64,000 bases of DNA from Hyphomicrobiaceae bacterium (GCA_020638065.1 JACKJG010000002.1:124001-188000); one strand, 5' to 3'. Positions 26,670-35,886 are shown, numbered from the stretch's first letter. The notes: generated by a model from the sequence alone, not told the origin. Made by a program: numbers and translations.

Positions 26670-27271
26670 TTCAGCACGTCAGCGCACGAAGGCACGTCCT
26701 GCTCGCCGGTCTGGGCCAGTAAGGTCGTCAGGGTCTCATTGGACACGATCGGAGAAAGGTCCGTGCTGCCAGGCAGCGTGATGTAGACGGAAAACGTCGT
26801 CTGGCGCGGATCGAGATTACCGGTCCGGCAGAACTCGGCCTCGAAGCCGGAAGCGAGCCGTCCACCGGGACCGCCATTGGCGCTGCTCTTGGCGCGGATG
26901 TCGTCCTGGAGGGCGCGGATTTCGGTCTGCGAAGCGCTAGTGAGCTCAAAAATGTAGTAGCCGCGGTCACGCGCAGGCGGCGGCAATTGTTCGTTGATAT
27001 CGGCGGTGATGGCGCGCGCGAGGTTGGCGACGACCTTGCCTTCGGTGCCGTCATTATAGTGCGCGGTCAGAACGAAATGGCTGCGGTCCGGCAAGGGCAC
27101 CAGCACTACCGGAACGTCAATCGCAATCGCCATGGAGGCGATGTCATCATTGACGAAATCGACCTGTTGCAGCCGGACGGCGGTCCCGAGATCGAGGGTC
27201 GAGCAGGCCGCAAGCGAGACGATCGCCAAGGTAGCCATACCCAACCGTATTGGCAGTTTCCCAACACGCAC
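26666..27271 (-). CDS. Predicted outer- or inner-membrane lipoprotein, unknown function
   Basis: The product has about 201 residues. A basic start and hydrophobic stretch (LGMATLAIVSLAAC) end in a lipobox LAAC-S, so it should be lipidated at that cysteine. The mature part has VDFVNDDIASMAIAIDVP, DRGYYIFELTSASQTEIRAL and several cysteines but no family I know. The GTG at 27271 is chosen because GGAGG stands nine bases upstream; TTG at 27277 is too close to it. It starts 17 bp after edd on the same strand and converges on the coiled-coil gene, so its functional partner is unclear. Confidence 0.72.
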   Translation of the reverse strand: MRVGKLPIRLGMATLAIVSLAACSTLDLGTAVRLQQVDFVNDDIASMAIAIDVPVVLVPLPDRSHFVLTAHYNDGTEGKVVANLARAITADINEQLPPPARDRGYYIFELTSASQTEIRALQDDIRAKSSANGGPGGRLASGFEAEFCRTGNLDPRQTTFSVYITLPGSTDLSPIVSNETLTTLLAQTGEQDVPSCADVLN

Positions 27272-27288
27272 GCCCAACTTCCTCCCAA

Positions 27289-29115
27289 TCAGGCCAATTC
27301 GCGGCCAAATACGCTGGCACCTTCGTCGGCACGGCCGACATGGGCTCTGAAACCTGCAAAGAGCTCACGGCCCATGCCGCGGTGCTCGGGCCGCAGGTCC
27401 TCGCTCGCGGGGGTGCGCGACAGGAATTCGTGCTCGTCGCCAATGAATTGCAGCGTGCCGCCCTCTGCGTCGAGCCTGATGATATCGCCGTCGCGGACCT
27501 TGGCAATGGGGCCGCCATCCATGGCTTCGGGGGTAACGTGAATGGCTGCCGGCACCTTGCCCGATGCGCCGGACATGCGCCCGTCGGTGATGAGCGCAAC
27601 CTTGAGGCCACGATCCTGCAGAATGCCGAGAACCGGGGTCAGCTTGTGCAATTCGGGCATGCCGATGGCCCTGGGGCCGGAGAAACGCACCACAGCCACC
27701 ATGTCACCGGTCAATTCGCCGGCCTTGAACGCTTCCTGCAGCCCTGCCTGGGAATGAAAGACCCGTGCCGGAGCTTCGACCAGGCGATGCTCGGGTTTGA
27801 CCGCGGAAATCTTGATAACCGATTTGCCGAGATTGCCGGAGAGGACCTTGAGGCCGCCATCGGCGGAAAAGGGTTCTTTTGCCGTGGCCAGGACCTTGGG
27901 TGCGCCCGATTTTTCCGGCGCGGGGTCGAAGGCCAGTTCCCCGTCCCTGAGCTTGGCTTCAACGGTGTATCCTTCGAGGCCCATGCCCCAGACGGTCTTG
28001 ACGTCATTGTGCAGCAGGCCGGCGTCGAGCAGTTCGCGGATCAGAAAGCCCATGCCGCCGGCCGCATGGAAATGGTTCACGTCGGCAACCCCATTGGGAT
28101 AGACGCGGGTTAGCAACGGCACGACAGAGGACAGGGCCGACATGTCGTCCCAGGTCACCTTGAGACCGGCTGCCGCGGCAATGGCGATCAGATGCAGGGT
28201 GTGATTGGTCGAGCCGCCCGTCGCCAGAAGCCCGATCATGCCGTTGACGATGGCCTTTTCGTCGATCATCTCGCCGATGGGCGTGTAATTGTTGCCGGTC
28301 GCAGCCAGCGACAGGGCGCGGCGTGCCGCTTCTTTCGTCAGGGCGTCACGAAGCGGCGTGCCGGGATTGACGAAACTGGCTCCGGGCAGATGCAGGCCCA
28401 TGATTTCCATCAGCATCTGATTGGAATTGGCGGTGCCGTAGAAGGTGCAGGTGCCGGGCGAGTGATAGGATTTCGCTTCGGCCTCGAGCAGCTCGGCGCG
28501 TCCCACCTTTCCTTCCATGAACAATTGGCGGATGCGGGACTTCTCGTCGTTGGGCAGACCGGATGGCATGGGTCCGGCCGGCACGAAAACCGCCGGAATG
28601 TGTCCGAACGTCAGCGCGCCGATCATCAGGCCGGGAACGATCTTGTCGCAAATCCCAAGATAGACCGCCGCGTCGAACATGTTGTGGCTGAGGGCGATCG
28701 CCGTCGCCATGGCGATCACGTCGCGCGAGAACAAGGAAAGGTCCATGCCCGGCTGGCCCTGGGTAACGCCGTCGCACATGGCGGGAACCCCGCCGGCGAC
28801 CTGCGCCGTCGCACCGATTTCGCTCGCCGCCTGTTTGATGAGGTCGGGATAATCCTTGTAGGGCTGATGAGCGGACAACATGTCGTTGTAGGAGGTGACG
28901 ATGCCGAGATTGGGACTGTCCATGCCCGAAAGCATTGCCTTGTCGTGCGGATTGCAGGCGGCAAATCCGTGAGCGAGGTTACCGCAACTGAGCTCAGACC
29001 GGTGCACACCCTTTTTGGCCTGCTCGCCAATCGTATCGAGATAGTCGCGCCGCGTCAGTTCGGAACGGGCCGCGATTTGGTCGGTGACGTTCTTGATCGT
29101 TGCATGAACGGACAT
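27289..29115 (-). CDS. edd: 6-phosphogluconate dehydratase
   Basis: Edd is the first dedicated enzyme of the Entner-Doudoroff pathway: 6-phosphogluconate to 2-keto-3-deoxy-6-phosphogluconate. It has about 608 residues, full length. The Fe-S cluster cysteines are in VPAMCDGVTQGQPGM and CDKIVPG, and GLLATGGSTNHTLHL and TDGRMSGASGKVPAA are family motifs. The ATG at 29115 has GGGGGT upstream; a longer frame to 29301 overlaps pgl. It is third after zwf and pgl. No eda gene is visible in the window. Confidence 0.96.
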   Translation of the reverse strand: MSVHATIKNVTDQIAARSELTRRDYLDTIGEQAKKGVHRSELSCGNLAHGFAACNPHDKAMLSGMDSPNLGIVTSYNDMLSAHQPYKDYPDLIKQAASEIGATAQVAGGVPAMCDGVTQGQPGMDLSLFSRDVIAMATAIALSHNMFDAAVYLGICDKIVPGLMIGALTFGHIPAVFVPAGPMPSGLPNDEKSRIRQLFMEGKVGRAELLEAEAKSYHSPGTCTFYGTANSNQMLMEIMGLHLPGASFVNPGTPLRDALTKEAARRALSLAATGNNYTPIGEMIDEKAIVNGMIGLLATGGSTNHTLHLIAIAAAAGLKVTWDDMSALSSVVPLLTRVYPNGVADVNHFHAAGGMGFLIRELLDAGLLHNDVKTVWGMGLEGYTVEAKLRDGELAFDPAPEKSGAPKVLATAKEPFSADGGLKVLSGNLGKSVIKISAVKPEHRLVEAPARVFHSQAGLQEAFKAGELTGDMVAVVRFSGPRAIGMPELHKLTPVLGILQDRGLKVALITDGRMSGASGKVPAAIHVTPEAMDGGPIAKVRDGDIIRLDAEGGTLQFIGDEHEFLSRTPASEDLRPEHRGMGRELFAGFRAHVGRADEGASVFGRELA

Positions 29116-29158
29116 GAAGAAACCCCCGGGGGAGAAATGGGTGGGCATTTGGGCCGGA

Positions 29159-29854
29159 TCAGGCAGCCCAGTAGACGTGAACCGCGACCTTTTCTTGACG
29201 CAGAACGGCGCGGACCGGCATTTCGGCGACAGGTCCGTCGCTGAGCGCCCTGTCCAGCGTATCGGACTTGGCCGCGCCTTCAATATGAAGATAGAGCGCA
29301 TCGGTGTCCATCAGGCGTGGCAAGGTCCAGGTCACACGCGGTTCGCCGGCGCCCGGTGCCTCAAGCGCGATCACCGGACCGGGATCGGTCAGGGCCAGAT
29401 CAAGAGTGTCGCCACCGGGGAAGAACGAGGCGGTGTGCCCATCATTTCCCATACCAAGGATAACCGCATCGAAAGGCCGCGGGATGCTGGCAAGTGCCTC
29501 ATTGACCTCAGCGATGGTGTCAGCGCCCGGATTGGCTCCACCGCCAAAAAGCGGTGCAAACCGGGCTGCAATTGCGGCTCCCTGTAACAGGGTCCTCTTG
29601 ACCAGCCCCGCATTGGAGCGATCGGACCTTTCATCGACCCAGCGCTCATCGACCAGCGTGACCGTGACTTTTGACCAATCAAGCCCTGTGCTGGCCGAGA
29701 GCTTTTCGAACAGCAGAGCCGGCGTTGATCCGCCAGAGACAGCGAGGCTCGCCTCACCCCGCCGCGCGATACCGGCCGAAAGTTTCCTGACGATGGCTGC
29801 GGACAGGGCGTCCGCCAGTTCCGCGCGGCTGTCGAAGGCGTGCCGCTCGAGCAT
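29159..29854 (-). CDS. pgl: 6-phosphogluconolactonase
   Basis: Pgl hydrolyses 6-phosphogluconolactone formed by Zwf. It has about 231 residues, DevB type, with AVSGGSTPALLFEKL, VTLVDERWVDERSDRSN and AVILGMGNDGHTASFFPGG, the diagnostic motifs. The ATG at 29854 overlaps the zwf stop by one base (TGATG), so the two are translationally coupled. Confidence 0.95.
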   Translation of the reverse strand: MLERHAFDSRAELADALSAAIVRKLSAGIARRGEASLAVSGGSTPALLFEKLSASTGLDWSKVTVTLVDERWVDERSDRSNAGLVKRTLLQGAAIAARFAPLFGGGANPGADTIAEVNEALASIPRPFDAVILGMGNDGHTASFFPGGDTLDLALTDPGPVIALEAPGAGEPRVTWTLPRLMDTDALYLHIEGAAKSDTLDRALSDGPVAEMPVRAVLRQEKVAVHVYWAA

Positions 29855-31338
29855 CAGAAGTCGCCCTCTTCGTGCCATGTGCGACCATCGCGCTCGATGA
29901 GCGCCACCGAACCGGAAGGGCCCCAGGAGCCTGGAGTATAGGATTGCGGCGCTTCGGACGCATCGTCCCAGGCCTCGCGGATCGGGTCGATCCAGGCCCA
30001 GGCCGCTTCGAGTTCGTCCCGGCGCATGAACAGGGTCTGGTTGCCGCGCACCACATCAAGCAACAATCGCTCATAGGCCTCTGGCGTGCGCTCCTCAAAG
30101 GCGTCGGAGAAGCTGAGATTGAGGTGCTCCTCGCGCAGGCGCATGCCGCCGGGGCCGGGATCCTTGATCATCATGAACATCTTCACGCCTTCATCGGGCT
30201 GGAGGCGGATGACCAGCTTGTTGGCGCGCAGCGGCCCTTCGGCATTGGCGAACATGGAATGCGGCACGTCACGGAAGTGGATGACGATTTCGGAGACCCT
30301 TGTCGCAAGGCGTTTGCCGGTACGGATGTAGAAGGGTACGCCGGCCCAGCGCCAGTTCTCGATCTCCGCCTTGATGGCGACGAACGTTTCAGTGCGCGAG
30401 CCCTTTTTGTCCTCGGGCAGTTCTTCCTGATAGGAAGCCACCGAGGCATTTTCCGAGCTTAGGCCCTTATATTGGCCGCGCACGGATACCCGGTCGATAT
30501 TTTCCCGGGTGATGGGCTTGAGGGCGCGCAGGACCTTGAGCTTTTCGTCGCGCAGCGAATTGGCATTGTCGGACGCCGGCGGCTCCATCGCGACGAGACA
30601 GAGGAGCTGCAGGATATGGTTTTGCACCATGTCCCTGAGTGCACCGGATTCGTCATAATAGCCGCGGGTTCCGGCCCCGACGCTTTCGGCGACCGTAATC
30701 TGGATGTGATCGACATGGGCCTGATTCCAGATCGGCTCGAACATGGCGTTGGCAAATCTCAAGGCCAACAGGTTCTGGACCGTTTCCTTCCCCAGATAAT
30801 GGTCGATGCGGTAGACTTGATCTTCGTGAAAGACCTTGGCGACGGCATCATTGATCGCCTGCGAGCTTTTCAGATCGCGACCTAGCGGTTTTTCGAGAAC
30901 GACGCGAGCGTCACGCCGCCAATAACTCTTCTTGGACAGATATTCGCAAATCGGGGCGAAAAGGTTCGGCGCAACGGCCAGATAGAAGGCACGGACGATG
31001 TCGGGATCCTTGCGCAGCTTGGCGCTGAGTTCTGCCCAGCCATCCTTGTCGGTGACGTCGTTGGGAATGTAGGAAAAACAGCTGACGAACTCGTCGAGCA
31101 GCTTGTCATCGATATATTCCGGCGCAACCTGTTGCGTGATCGACTGGCGCGCAACCTGCTGCATTTTCTTGTCGTCCCACTTGGAACGCGAAACGCCGAT
31201 TATGCGTGAGTTGGTGTCGAACTGGCCGTCCTTGAACCGGTAATAGAGCGCGGGAATGAGCTTGCGGGCGGTCAGGTCGCCTGTGGCGCCGAACACGACA
31301 TAGTCGAACGCGGCAACGGGAATAATGCGTGCAGCCAT
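29854..31338 (-). CDS. zwf: Glucose-6-phosphate 1-dehydrogenase
   Basis: Zwf oxidises glucose-6-phosphate to the lactone with NAD(P)+. It has 494 residues, normal length. The coenzyme loop is VFGATGDLTARKLIPALYY and the catalytic site is RIDHYLGKETVQNLLALRFA. GGVPFYIRTGKRL-like sequence (WAGVPFYIRTGKRLA) is also present. A good AAGGAG site precedes the ATG. It lies 31 bp after the kinase gene and is coupled to pgl. Confidence 0.97.
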   Translation of the reverse strand: MAARIIPVAAFDYVVFGATGDLTARKLIPALYYRFKDGQFDTNSRIIGVSRSKWDDKKMQQVARQSITQQVAPEYIDDKLLDEFVSCFSYIPNDVTDKDGWAELSAKLRKDPDIVRAFYLAVAPNLFAPICEYLSKKSYWRRDARVVLEKPLGRDLKSSQAINDAVAKVFHEDQVYRIDHYLGKETVQNLLALRFANAMFEPIWNQAHVDHIQITVAESVGAGTRGYYDESGALRDMVQNHILQLLCLVAMEPPASDNANSLRDEKLKVLRALKPITRENIDRVSVRGQYKGLSSENASVASYQEELPEDKKGSRTETFVAIKAEIENWRWAGVPFYIRTGKRLATRVSEIVIHFRDVPHSMFANAEGPLRANKLVIRLQPDEGVKMFMMIKDPGPGGMRLREEHLNLSFSDAFEERTPEAYERLLLDVVRGNQTLFMRRDELEAAWAWIDPIREAWDDASEAPQSYTPGSWGPSGSVALIERDGRTWHEEGDF

Positions 31339-31369
31339 TGGATGCTCCTTGATTCAGGCCTTGATGGCC

Positions 31370-32323
31370 TTACGCAGACTGGATTTGGCGGCGCGCCAGT
31401 ATGAGCGCGCCGTGCATGGAATCCTTTTTCGGCATGCACATGATGGGGCCATGCCGTTCGATCAACTCGGGCAGAAGCCGTTGCCCGAGACCTCCGACAA
31501 TGGCGATGGATTTGGCGCCACGTGACTTGAACCAGTTCACATATTGGTCGATTGCCGCATGCTCGAATTGCATCAGGCGTTTGGCCACCGGATCACCCTT
31601 GTCGGCGAATTCGAAAACCATCGGGGCAAACTGTCCATAGTCGGCGGGCCGCGCCGGCACGGGGCCGCTCGGCTCCGGTGAGTAGCCGAGTTGATGGAGC
31701 TCTTCCATTTCAGCGCGGGCGTCGGGATTGTTGAACGACCACGCCATCAGCCTGTCGCCGTCATTGTCGAAACGAGCCATGATTGCCCGGGTCAGATCGG
31801 TCGCTTCCTCAAGTCCTTCGTGGGCCAGCAGGGAAAGCCGCACCAGTTCGCGGCCGAGAATGCCGCCCGACATGGTGTCTCCCACAAGGAAACCCCATCC
31901 GCCAATCTGGTGGCGCTTTCCCTCGATCAACCCCATGCCGGCCGAGCCGGTGCCTATGATCAGAACAGCGCCGTCACCGCCCTCATGGGCGCCGGCCTGG
32001 GCGATATCGATATCGTCATAAACCTCGACGCTGGCGAAAGGGAATTTTCGCTCCGCAAAGGACTGGCGGGCGCTTTTGAGCCTCGCACCGGCCATGCCGA
32101 AGCAGGCATGCGCCGACGACTTTGCATCGTCTCCGAGCCCGGCCTTGGCAAAAACGCTGTCCGTCAGTTCCAGAATGGATCCATAGGCCGCAGAGCCGTT
32201 GCGAACCTGCAGATTGGACGGAGAGTCAATCACGTCCTCTGCGATAGTCTCCATGTTTTCGTCGGTCAGGCGCATGCGGCATCTGGTGCCACCGCCGTCG
32301 ACGCCAATGTAATAGGTGGTCAT
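31370..32323 (-). CDS. BadF/BadG-family sugar kinase, N-acetylglucosamine kinase-like
   Basis: The product has about 317 residues with the ASKHA ATPase motifs: phosphate-1 YIGVDGGGTRCRMRL at the N-terminus, ACFGMAGARL, phosphate-2 LIIGTGSAGMGLI and the adenosine motif SIAIVGGLGQRLLPEL. This is the BadF/BadG/BcrA/BcrD ATPase family, which in this length range is usually annotated GlcNAc or glucosamine kinase. The substrate is not proven. The ATG at 32323 has GAGGG upstream; longer frames lack a ribosome site. It appears to lead the kinase-zwf-pgl-edd operon, hinting at a hexose feeding into Zwf. Confidence 0.82.
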   Translation of the reverse strand: MTTYYIGVDGGGTRCRMRLTDENMETIAEDVIDSPSNLQVRNGSAAYGSILELTDSVFAKAGLGDDAKSSAHACFGMAGARLKSARQSFAERKFPFASVEVYDDIDIAQAGAHEGGDGAVLIIGTGSAGMGLIEGKRHQIGGWGFLVGDTMSGGILGRELVRLSLLAHEGLEEATDLTRAIMARFDNDGDRLMAWSFNNPDARAEMEELHQLGYSPEPSGPVPARPADYGQFAPMVFEFADKGDPVAKRLMQFEHAAIDQYVNWFKSRGAKSIAIVGGLGQRLLPELIERHGPIMCMPKKDSMHGALILARRQIQSA

Positions 32324-32597
32324 CCCAAAGCCCTCGGAGCCACGATTTCGGGTGGCATAATCAATGCATTGAACGGGCGCAAGGATTGCATACGCAGTCA
32401 CGAGACAACAAATGATCTTTTTCAGTGCGCCGGGTGGATTTGCCCACAAATTGACCAAAGAAGGTGCAGGATGGAGATCGCAAATTGACGGGGTCAGCCG
32501 CCTTGGCAACCATGTTGCGCGCAAAGGTTGGACGCGGCCGGTCCAGGGTTGCTAAACGGAGACTATTCTCCGGCACGGCATAACCGGGCAGTGGAAC

Positions 32598-33365
32598 ATG
32601 AAGGTTCTGGTTTTCGGCGGTACATTTGAAGCGGTAGAGATTGCCGATGCACTGGTTGCGCGGGGACATTCTGTTACCACGTCTCTGGCGGGCCGGAGCG
32701 ACGAGCCGCGCAAACCCAGAGGCAAGCTGATCACCGGCGGGCTGGGCGGCGCGGACGGAATTGCAGATTATCTGGGCAAACACCGGATCGAATTTGTGGT
32801 CGATGCGACCCATCCGTTCGCGTTGAATATTTCAGGACATGTGCTGGCAGCCGCGACGCGTCTGAATGTGCCGCTCATCCATTATGTGCGGCCCAGATTT
32901 TCCGAGCCTGCCAATTCCCACTGGTGGCGGGTGGAAAGTGCGGAGCTTGCCGCCGACCGCATTCCAGTTGGCGCCCGTGCATTTCTCACGCTTGGAAGAG
33001 AATCGCTTGAGGCCTTTATCCGGCGCCGCGATGTTCAGTTCGTGCTGCGGGCCATCGAGATGCCGGAAATGGCGCTTCCGGACAATTTCGACGTGGTTCT
33101 TGCCCGGCCGCCATTCACACGCGCTGACGAACTGGCACTGATGCGCAAGGACCGGGTCACGCATCTGGTTGCCAAGGATTCGGGTGGGCAGATGACCCGT
33201 GCCAAACTCGACGCGGCATTCATGATCAATGTGCAGGTGATCATGGTCAACCGGCCTACCCTGCCCGATGCGCCACACGTCAGCACAATTTCCGAGGTGC
33301 TGGCCGTGTTCGATGAATTGCCGGCCCCGAAGGTTGGCGCGCTGAGGCGCCTGTTCACCGCCTGA
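32598..33365 (+). CDS. cobK: Precorrin-6A reductase (CobK/CbiJ family)
   Basis: CobK reduces precorrin-6A in cobalamin biosynthesis. It has 255 residues, with VLVFGGTFEAVEIADAL as dinucleotide-binding start, GLGGADGIADYL, VVDATHPFALNIS, and VTHLVAKDSGGQMTRAKLDA near the C-terminus; these are the family motifs. No other corrin gene is visible in the window, so it is detached from the main pathway cluster. The 274 bp upstream showed no convincing cobalamin riboswitch. Confidence 0.93.
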   Translation: MKVLVFGGTFEAVEIADALVARGHSVTTSLAGRSDEPRKPRGKLITGGLGGADGIADYLGKHRIEFVVDATHPFALNISGHVLAAATRLNVPLIHYVRPRFSEPANSHWWRVESAELAADRIPVGARAFLTLGRESLEAFIRRRDVQFVLRAIEMPEMALPDNFDVVLARPPFTRADELALMRKDRVTHLVAKDSGGQMTRAKLDAAFMINVQVIMVNRPTLPDAPHVSTISEVLAVFDELPAPKVGALRRLFTA

Positions 33366-33372
33366 CCCGATC

Positions 33373-34452
33373 TCATTCCGCTGGAGCGCCGGCTTTGCTC
33401 AGCGGCAACGCACCTGCCAGTTCACGTACGGAATTGCGCCTTGCCAAATGAACCTTGAGCTCGATAATTTCGGGCATTTTGCCAGACCGACGCCTGGCCT
33501 CCTTGCGGTCTGACATGATCTTGAACAGCAAGTCGGTAGCGGCGACACCAATCTGCTCTCGCGGTTGCGCCATCGTCGTCAAGGCCGGCACAAACACATC
33601 TGCATAGGCATTATTGTCAAAACCCATGATCGAGACATCTTCGGGCACCCTGATTCCCAAGGTTGCAAATTCCGAGATGGCGCCCATGGCGATTTCGTCG
33701 GTCGCAAAGAAGATTGCAGACGGCAAGTTGGGAAGGCGCGCCATGCGGCGGGCAATTCGGCGGCCACCATCGCGATGGAACTCCGAAATCCAGATATCAT
33801 CCGGACCCACCGTCAACCCATGTTCGAGCATGGCTTCCATGAAGCCCGCCAAACGTTCGCGCGCCACGGGCTTTTGATCCGGCCCGCGAACATGAGCAAT
33901 ATGCCTGTGCCCTGCCTCTATCAGAAACTTGGTCGCCCGGTAGGCCGCTTTGCGGTTATCGACGAGAACGTGGGGGAACCGGGCGGAGCCGGGCAATTCA
34001 CAAAAGCCGACAATTGGCGGTGTGCCGCCAAATTCGCGGCAGAGATCGTCATAATTGTCGTTGATCATGCGGGTCTGTTCGAGAAGGATCACACCATCCA
34101 CGCGGCCGGTGCGCAGGCGATCCATATAGCGTTCCTCGCCCTGTTCGTCGCGCAGGGTCGTGATCATCAGATCGTAATTGTGCGCCTCGGCACGCTCGTG
34201 AATGCCTTGGAAGATCTCGGACCAATAGGTGTTGCCGAGATTGTTGACGACCACGAGTATGGAATTGGCCCGTTGACGCCTGAGCGACAGGCCGGCCGCT
34301 GACTTGACGAAATTAAGCTCGGCAATGGCGGAAAGAACCTTCTCGCGCGTTTCTTCGGCCACCCGTTCGGGATGGGTGGTGACGCGGGACACGGTTGCGG
34401 TCGAAACCCCGGCCAGACGGGCAACATCGGCCACCGAGGCGCGCTTGATCAT
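33373..34452 (-). CDS. LacI-family transcriptional regulator
   Basis: The 359-residue protein has an N-terminal LacI helix-turn-helix (ASVADVARLAGVSTATVSRV) and hinge (FVKSAAGLSLRRQRA), then a periplasmic-binding-like ligand domain (SILVVVNNLGNTYWSEIFQG; MGFDNNAYADVFVPALTT). The ligand is unknown. It overlaps the upstream rhodanese gene by 4 bp and is transcribed with it. The nearby kinase-zwf-pgl-edd operon is a possible target, but this is only proximity. Confidence 0.93.
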   Translation of the reverse strand: MIKRASVADVARLAGVSTATVSRVTTHPERVAEETREKVLSAIAELNFVKSAAGLSLRRQRANSILVVVNNLGNTYWSEIFQGIHERAEAHNYDLMITTLRDEQGEERYMDRLRTGRVDGVILLEQTRMINDNYDDLCREFGGTPPIVGFCELPGSARFPHVLVDNRKAAYRATKFLIEAGHRHIAHVRGPDQKPVARERLAGFMEAMLEHGLTVGPDDIWISEFHRDGGRRIARRMARLPNLPSAIFFATDEIAMGAISEFATLGIRVPEDVSIMGFDNNAYADVFVPALTTMAQPREQIGVAATDLLFKIMSDRKEARRRSGKMPEIIELKVHLARRNSVRELAGALPLSKAGAPAE

Positions 34453-34850
34453 GTCTTGCTCCGGGGTTCGGGCATTTCAACGGCTCCACCACTTTTGCGC
34501 CAGGCCGAAAACCCGCCGTCAATGTGGGCAACCTTGCTCATCCCCATATCCTTGGCCGTCTTCGTGGCGAGGGCCGATCGCATCCCCGCCGCGCAAAAGA
34601 AGACGAAAGTCTTGTTCTTCTGAAAGACGGGCTTGGCATATTCGCTCTCAGGATCGATCCAGAATTCCAGCAATCCACGTGGCGCATGGAAGGCTCCGGG
34701 GACGCGCCCCTCACGCTGCAATTCGCGGATATCGCGCAAATCGATGAACTGAACATCGTCGCGCCCGTGCATTGCCAGGGCCTCCTGAACCGAAAGAGTC
34801 CGGATTTCGCTGAGCGCCTTGTTGACCAGATCGCTGGAAGATATCCGCAT
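34449..34850 (-). CDS. Rhodanese-like sulfurtransferase
   Basis: This 133-residue single rhodanese domain has VQFIDLRDIRELQREGRVPG, HAPRGLLEFW and the active-site loop FFCAAGMRSALAT with the catalytic Cys followed by AAGMRS, then HIDGGFSAWRKSGG. It is a complete, probably active domain that would transfer sulfane sulfur. The ATG at 34850 was chosen because upstream frame has no ribosome site and runs into the divergent gene. It overlaps lacI by 4 bp. Relation to the regulator is unknown. Confidence 0.92.
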   Translation of the reverse strand: MRISSSDLVNKALSEIRTLSVQEALAMHGRDDVQFIDLRDIRELQREGRVPGAFHAPRGLLEFWIDPESEYAKPVFQKNKTFVFFCAAGMRSALATKTAKDMGMSKVAHIDGGFSAWRKSGGAVEMPEPRSKT

Positions 34851-34908
34851 GGACTTGCACTTTTCCTCAACCGCGGTGGATAATGCCCGCAAGCACGGGA
34901 GAGCGCAA

Positions 34909-35385
34909 ATGCGAATGTTCCGGATATTTGTGGTTTTGATGGCCGTCTTGAGTGCCGGCCCGGCGCTGGCGCAGCAATGGACCACATACCACAATGCACG
35001 ATATGGCGCGACGGCCGACATTCCGCCGGATTTTGCGCCAAGCGGACCGGAAGCCGCCAATTCGGACGGGTTGATCTTTCGCTCCTCCGACGGTCTTCTG
35101 ACCATTTATGGCGCCAATATCAGCGGGTCGTTCGAGGCGTTCGTCAACAATGCCATCGAACATGACAAGAGCTATGATGGATGGCCGGTTCAGGGCCAGA
35201 CCATTACGCCGGACTGGGCAGAATATTGGGGCGGCGGCGGTGGCCGCAGCCTGAAAGTCAGGATCGAGGCCGTGTGCAACGGGCATGTGGCCATTGTCGC
35301 CAAGTTCGAGATGCGCGGGCGCATTCCATCTTCGGCGGATCGGGTGTTCAATTCCTTGCACGAGGAAAACGGGAGGGCCTGCTGA
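34909..35385 (+). CDS. Small secreted protein of unknown function, paralogue A
   Basis: The product has about 158 residues: a signal peptide (FRIFVVLMAVLSAGPALA|QQ) followed by WTTYHNARYGATADIPPDF, LTIYGANIS, and two cysteines (IEAVCNG and the C-terminal Cys). I do not know a named family. It is clearly related to the next gene: both share the Y-x-N-A-R-[YF]-G start, the central [IL]-[YF]-G-[AG]-N-[IV] motif and a mid plus a C-terminal cysteine, suggesting a disulfide. GGGAGAG precedes the ATG at 34909. The next gene starts 1 bp after its stop. Confidence 0.78.
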   Translation: MRMFRIFVVLMAVLSAGPALAQQWTTYHNARYGATADIPPDFAPSGPEAANSDGLIFRSSDGLLTIYGANISGSFEAFVNNAIEHDKSYDGWPVQGQTITPDWAEYWGGGGGRSLKVRIEAVCNGHVAIVAKFEMRGRIPSSADRVFNSLHEENGRAC

Positions 35386-35386
35386 A

Positions 35387-35875
35387 ATGAGAACCCAACT
35401 TGCTGCCGCGACACTTGCCGCCGCACTGATATTGCCGATTTCGGCCCAAGGGGCCGAAACCTACACGAATGCCCGTTTTGGCTTTCAGTTCGACGTTCCA
35501 GACGGGTTCACCGCGGTTCAGGCCTCATCCGAGAACGGTGACGGCCAGGTTTTCGTCACCGCAGACCAGCGCGCGACGCTGACCCTGTTCGGCGGGAATG
35601 TGACCGAGCCCAGTTTTGCGGCGGAGGTGGGGCAGGCCACCCAGTATGCCCGCAATACGGGCTGGAACATTACCTATGAAGCAGGTCAGAACGGCTGGGG
35701 CGTCTATTCCGGCTTGTTCACGGATCAGATTCTGTATGCCCGCATGGAAGCGCAATGCAACGACACGCAGTTTGCTGCCGTCTGGCTTTTGTTTCAGGTT
35801 CAGGACCGGCCGGTCTTTGAGCCGCTGACCAATGAACTGGCGCAACGGCTCAAGACCAATTCTGACTGCAAGTAG
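35387..35875 (+). CDS. Small secreted protein of unknown function, paralogue B
   Basis: The product has about 162 residues: a signal peptide (LAAATLAAALILPISAQGA|E), then TYTNARFGFQFDVPDGF, LTLFGGNVT, MEAQCND and a C-terminal NSDCK. The order of motifs matches paralogue A, so the pair arose by tandem duplication followed by strong divergence. No catalytic motif is seen. It may be a small periplasmic binding or inhibitor-like protein; there is no direct evidence. It converges on znuA with 11 bp between stops. Confidence 0.78.
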   Translation: MRTQLAAATLAAALILPISAQGAETYTNARFGFQFDVPDGFTAVQASSENGDGQVFVTADQRATLTLFGGNVTEPSFAAEVGQATQYARNTGWNITYEAGQNGWGVYSGLFTDQILYARMEAQCNDTQFAAVWLLFQVQDRPVFEPLTNELAQRLKTNSDCK

Positions 35876-35886
35876 AAGCAGCCGAG

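Noticed and set aside
31339..31369. Short hairpin AGGCC-ttgat-GGCCT between the kinase and zwf genes
   Set aside because: Only a 5-bp stem and no T-run; too weak to call a terminator.
32324..32597. Possible cobalamin riboswitch upstream of cobK
   Set aside because: No recognisable B12-box-like element was seen by eye in the region, so it was not called.
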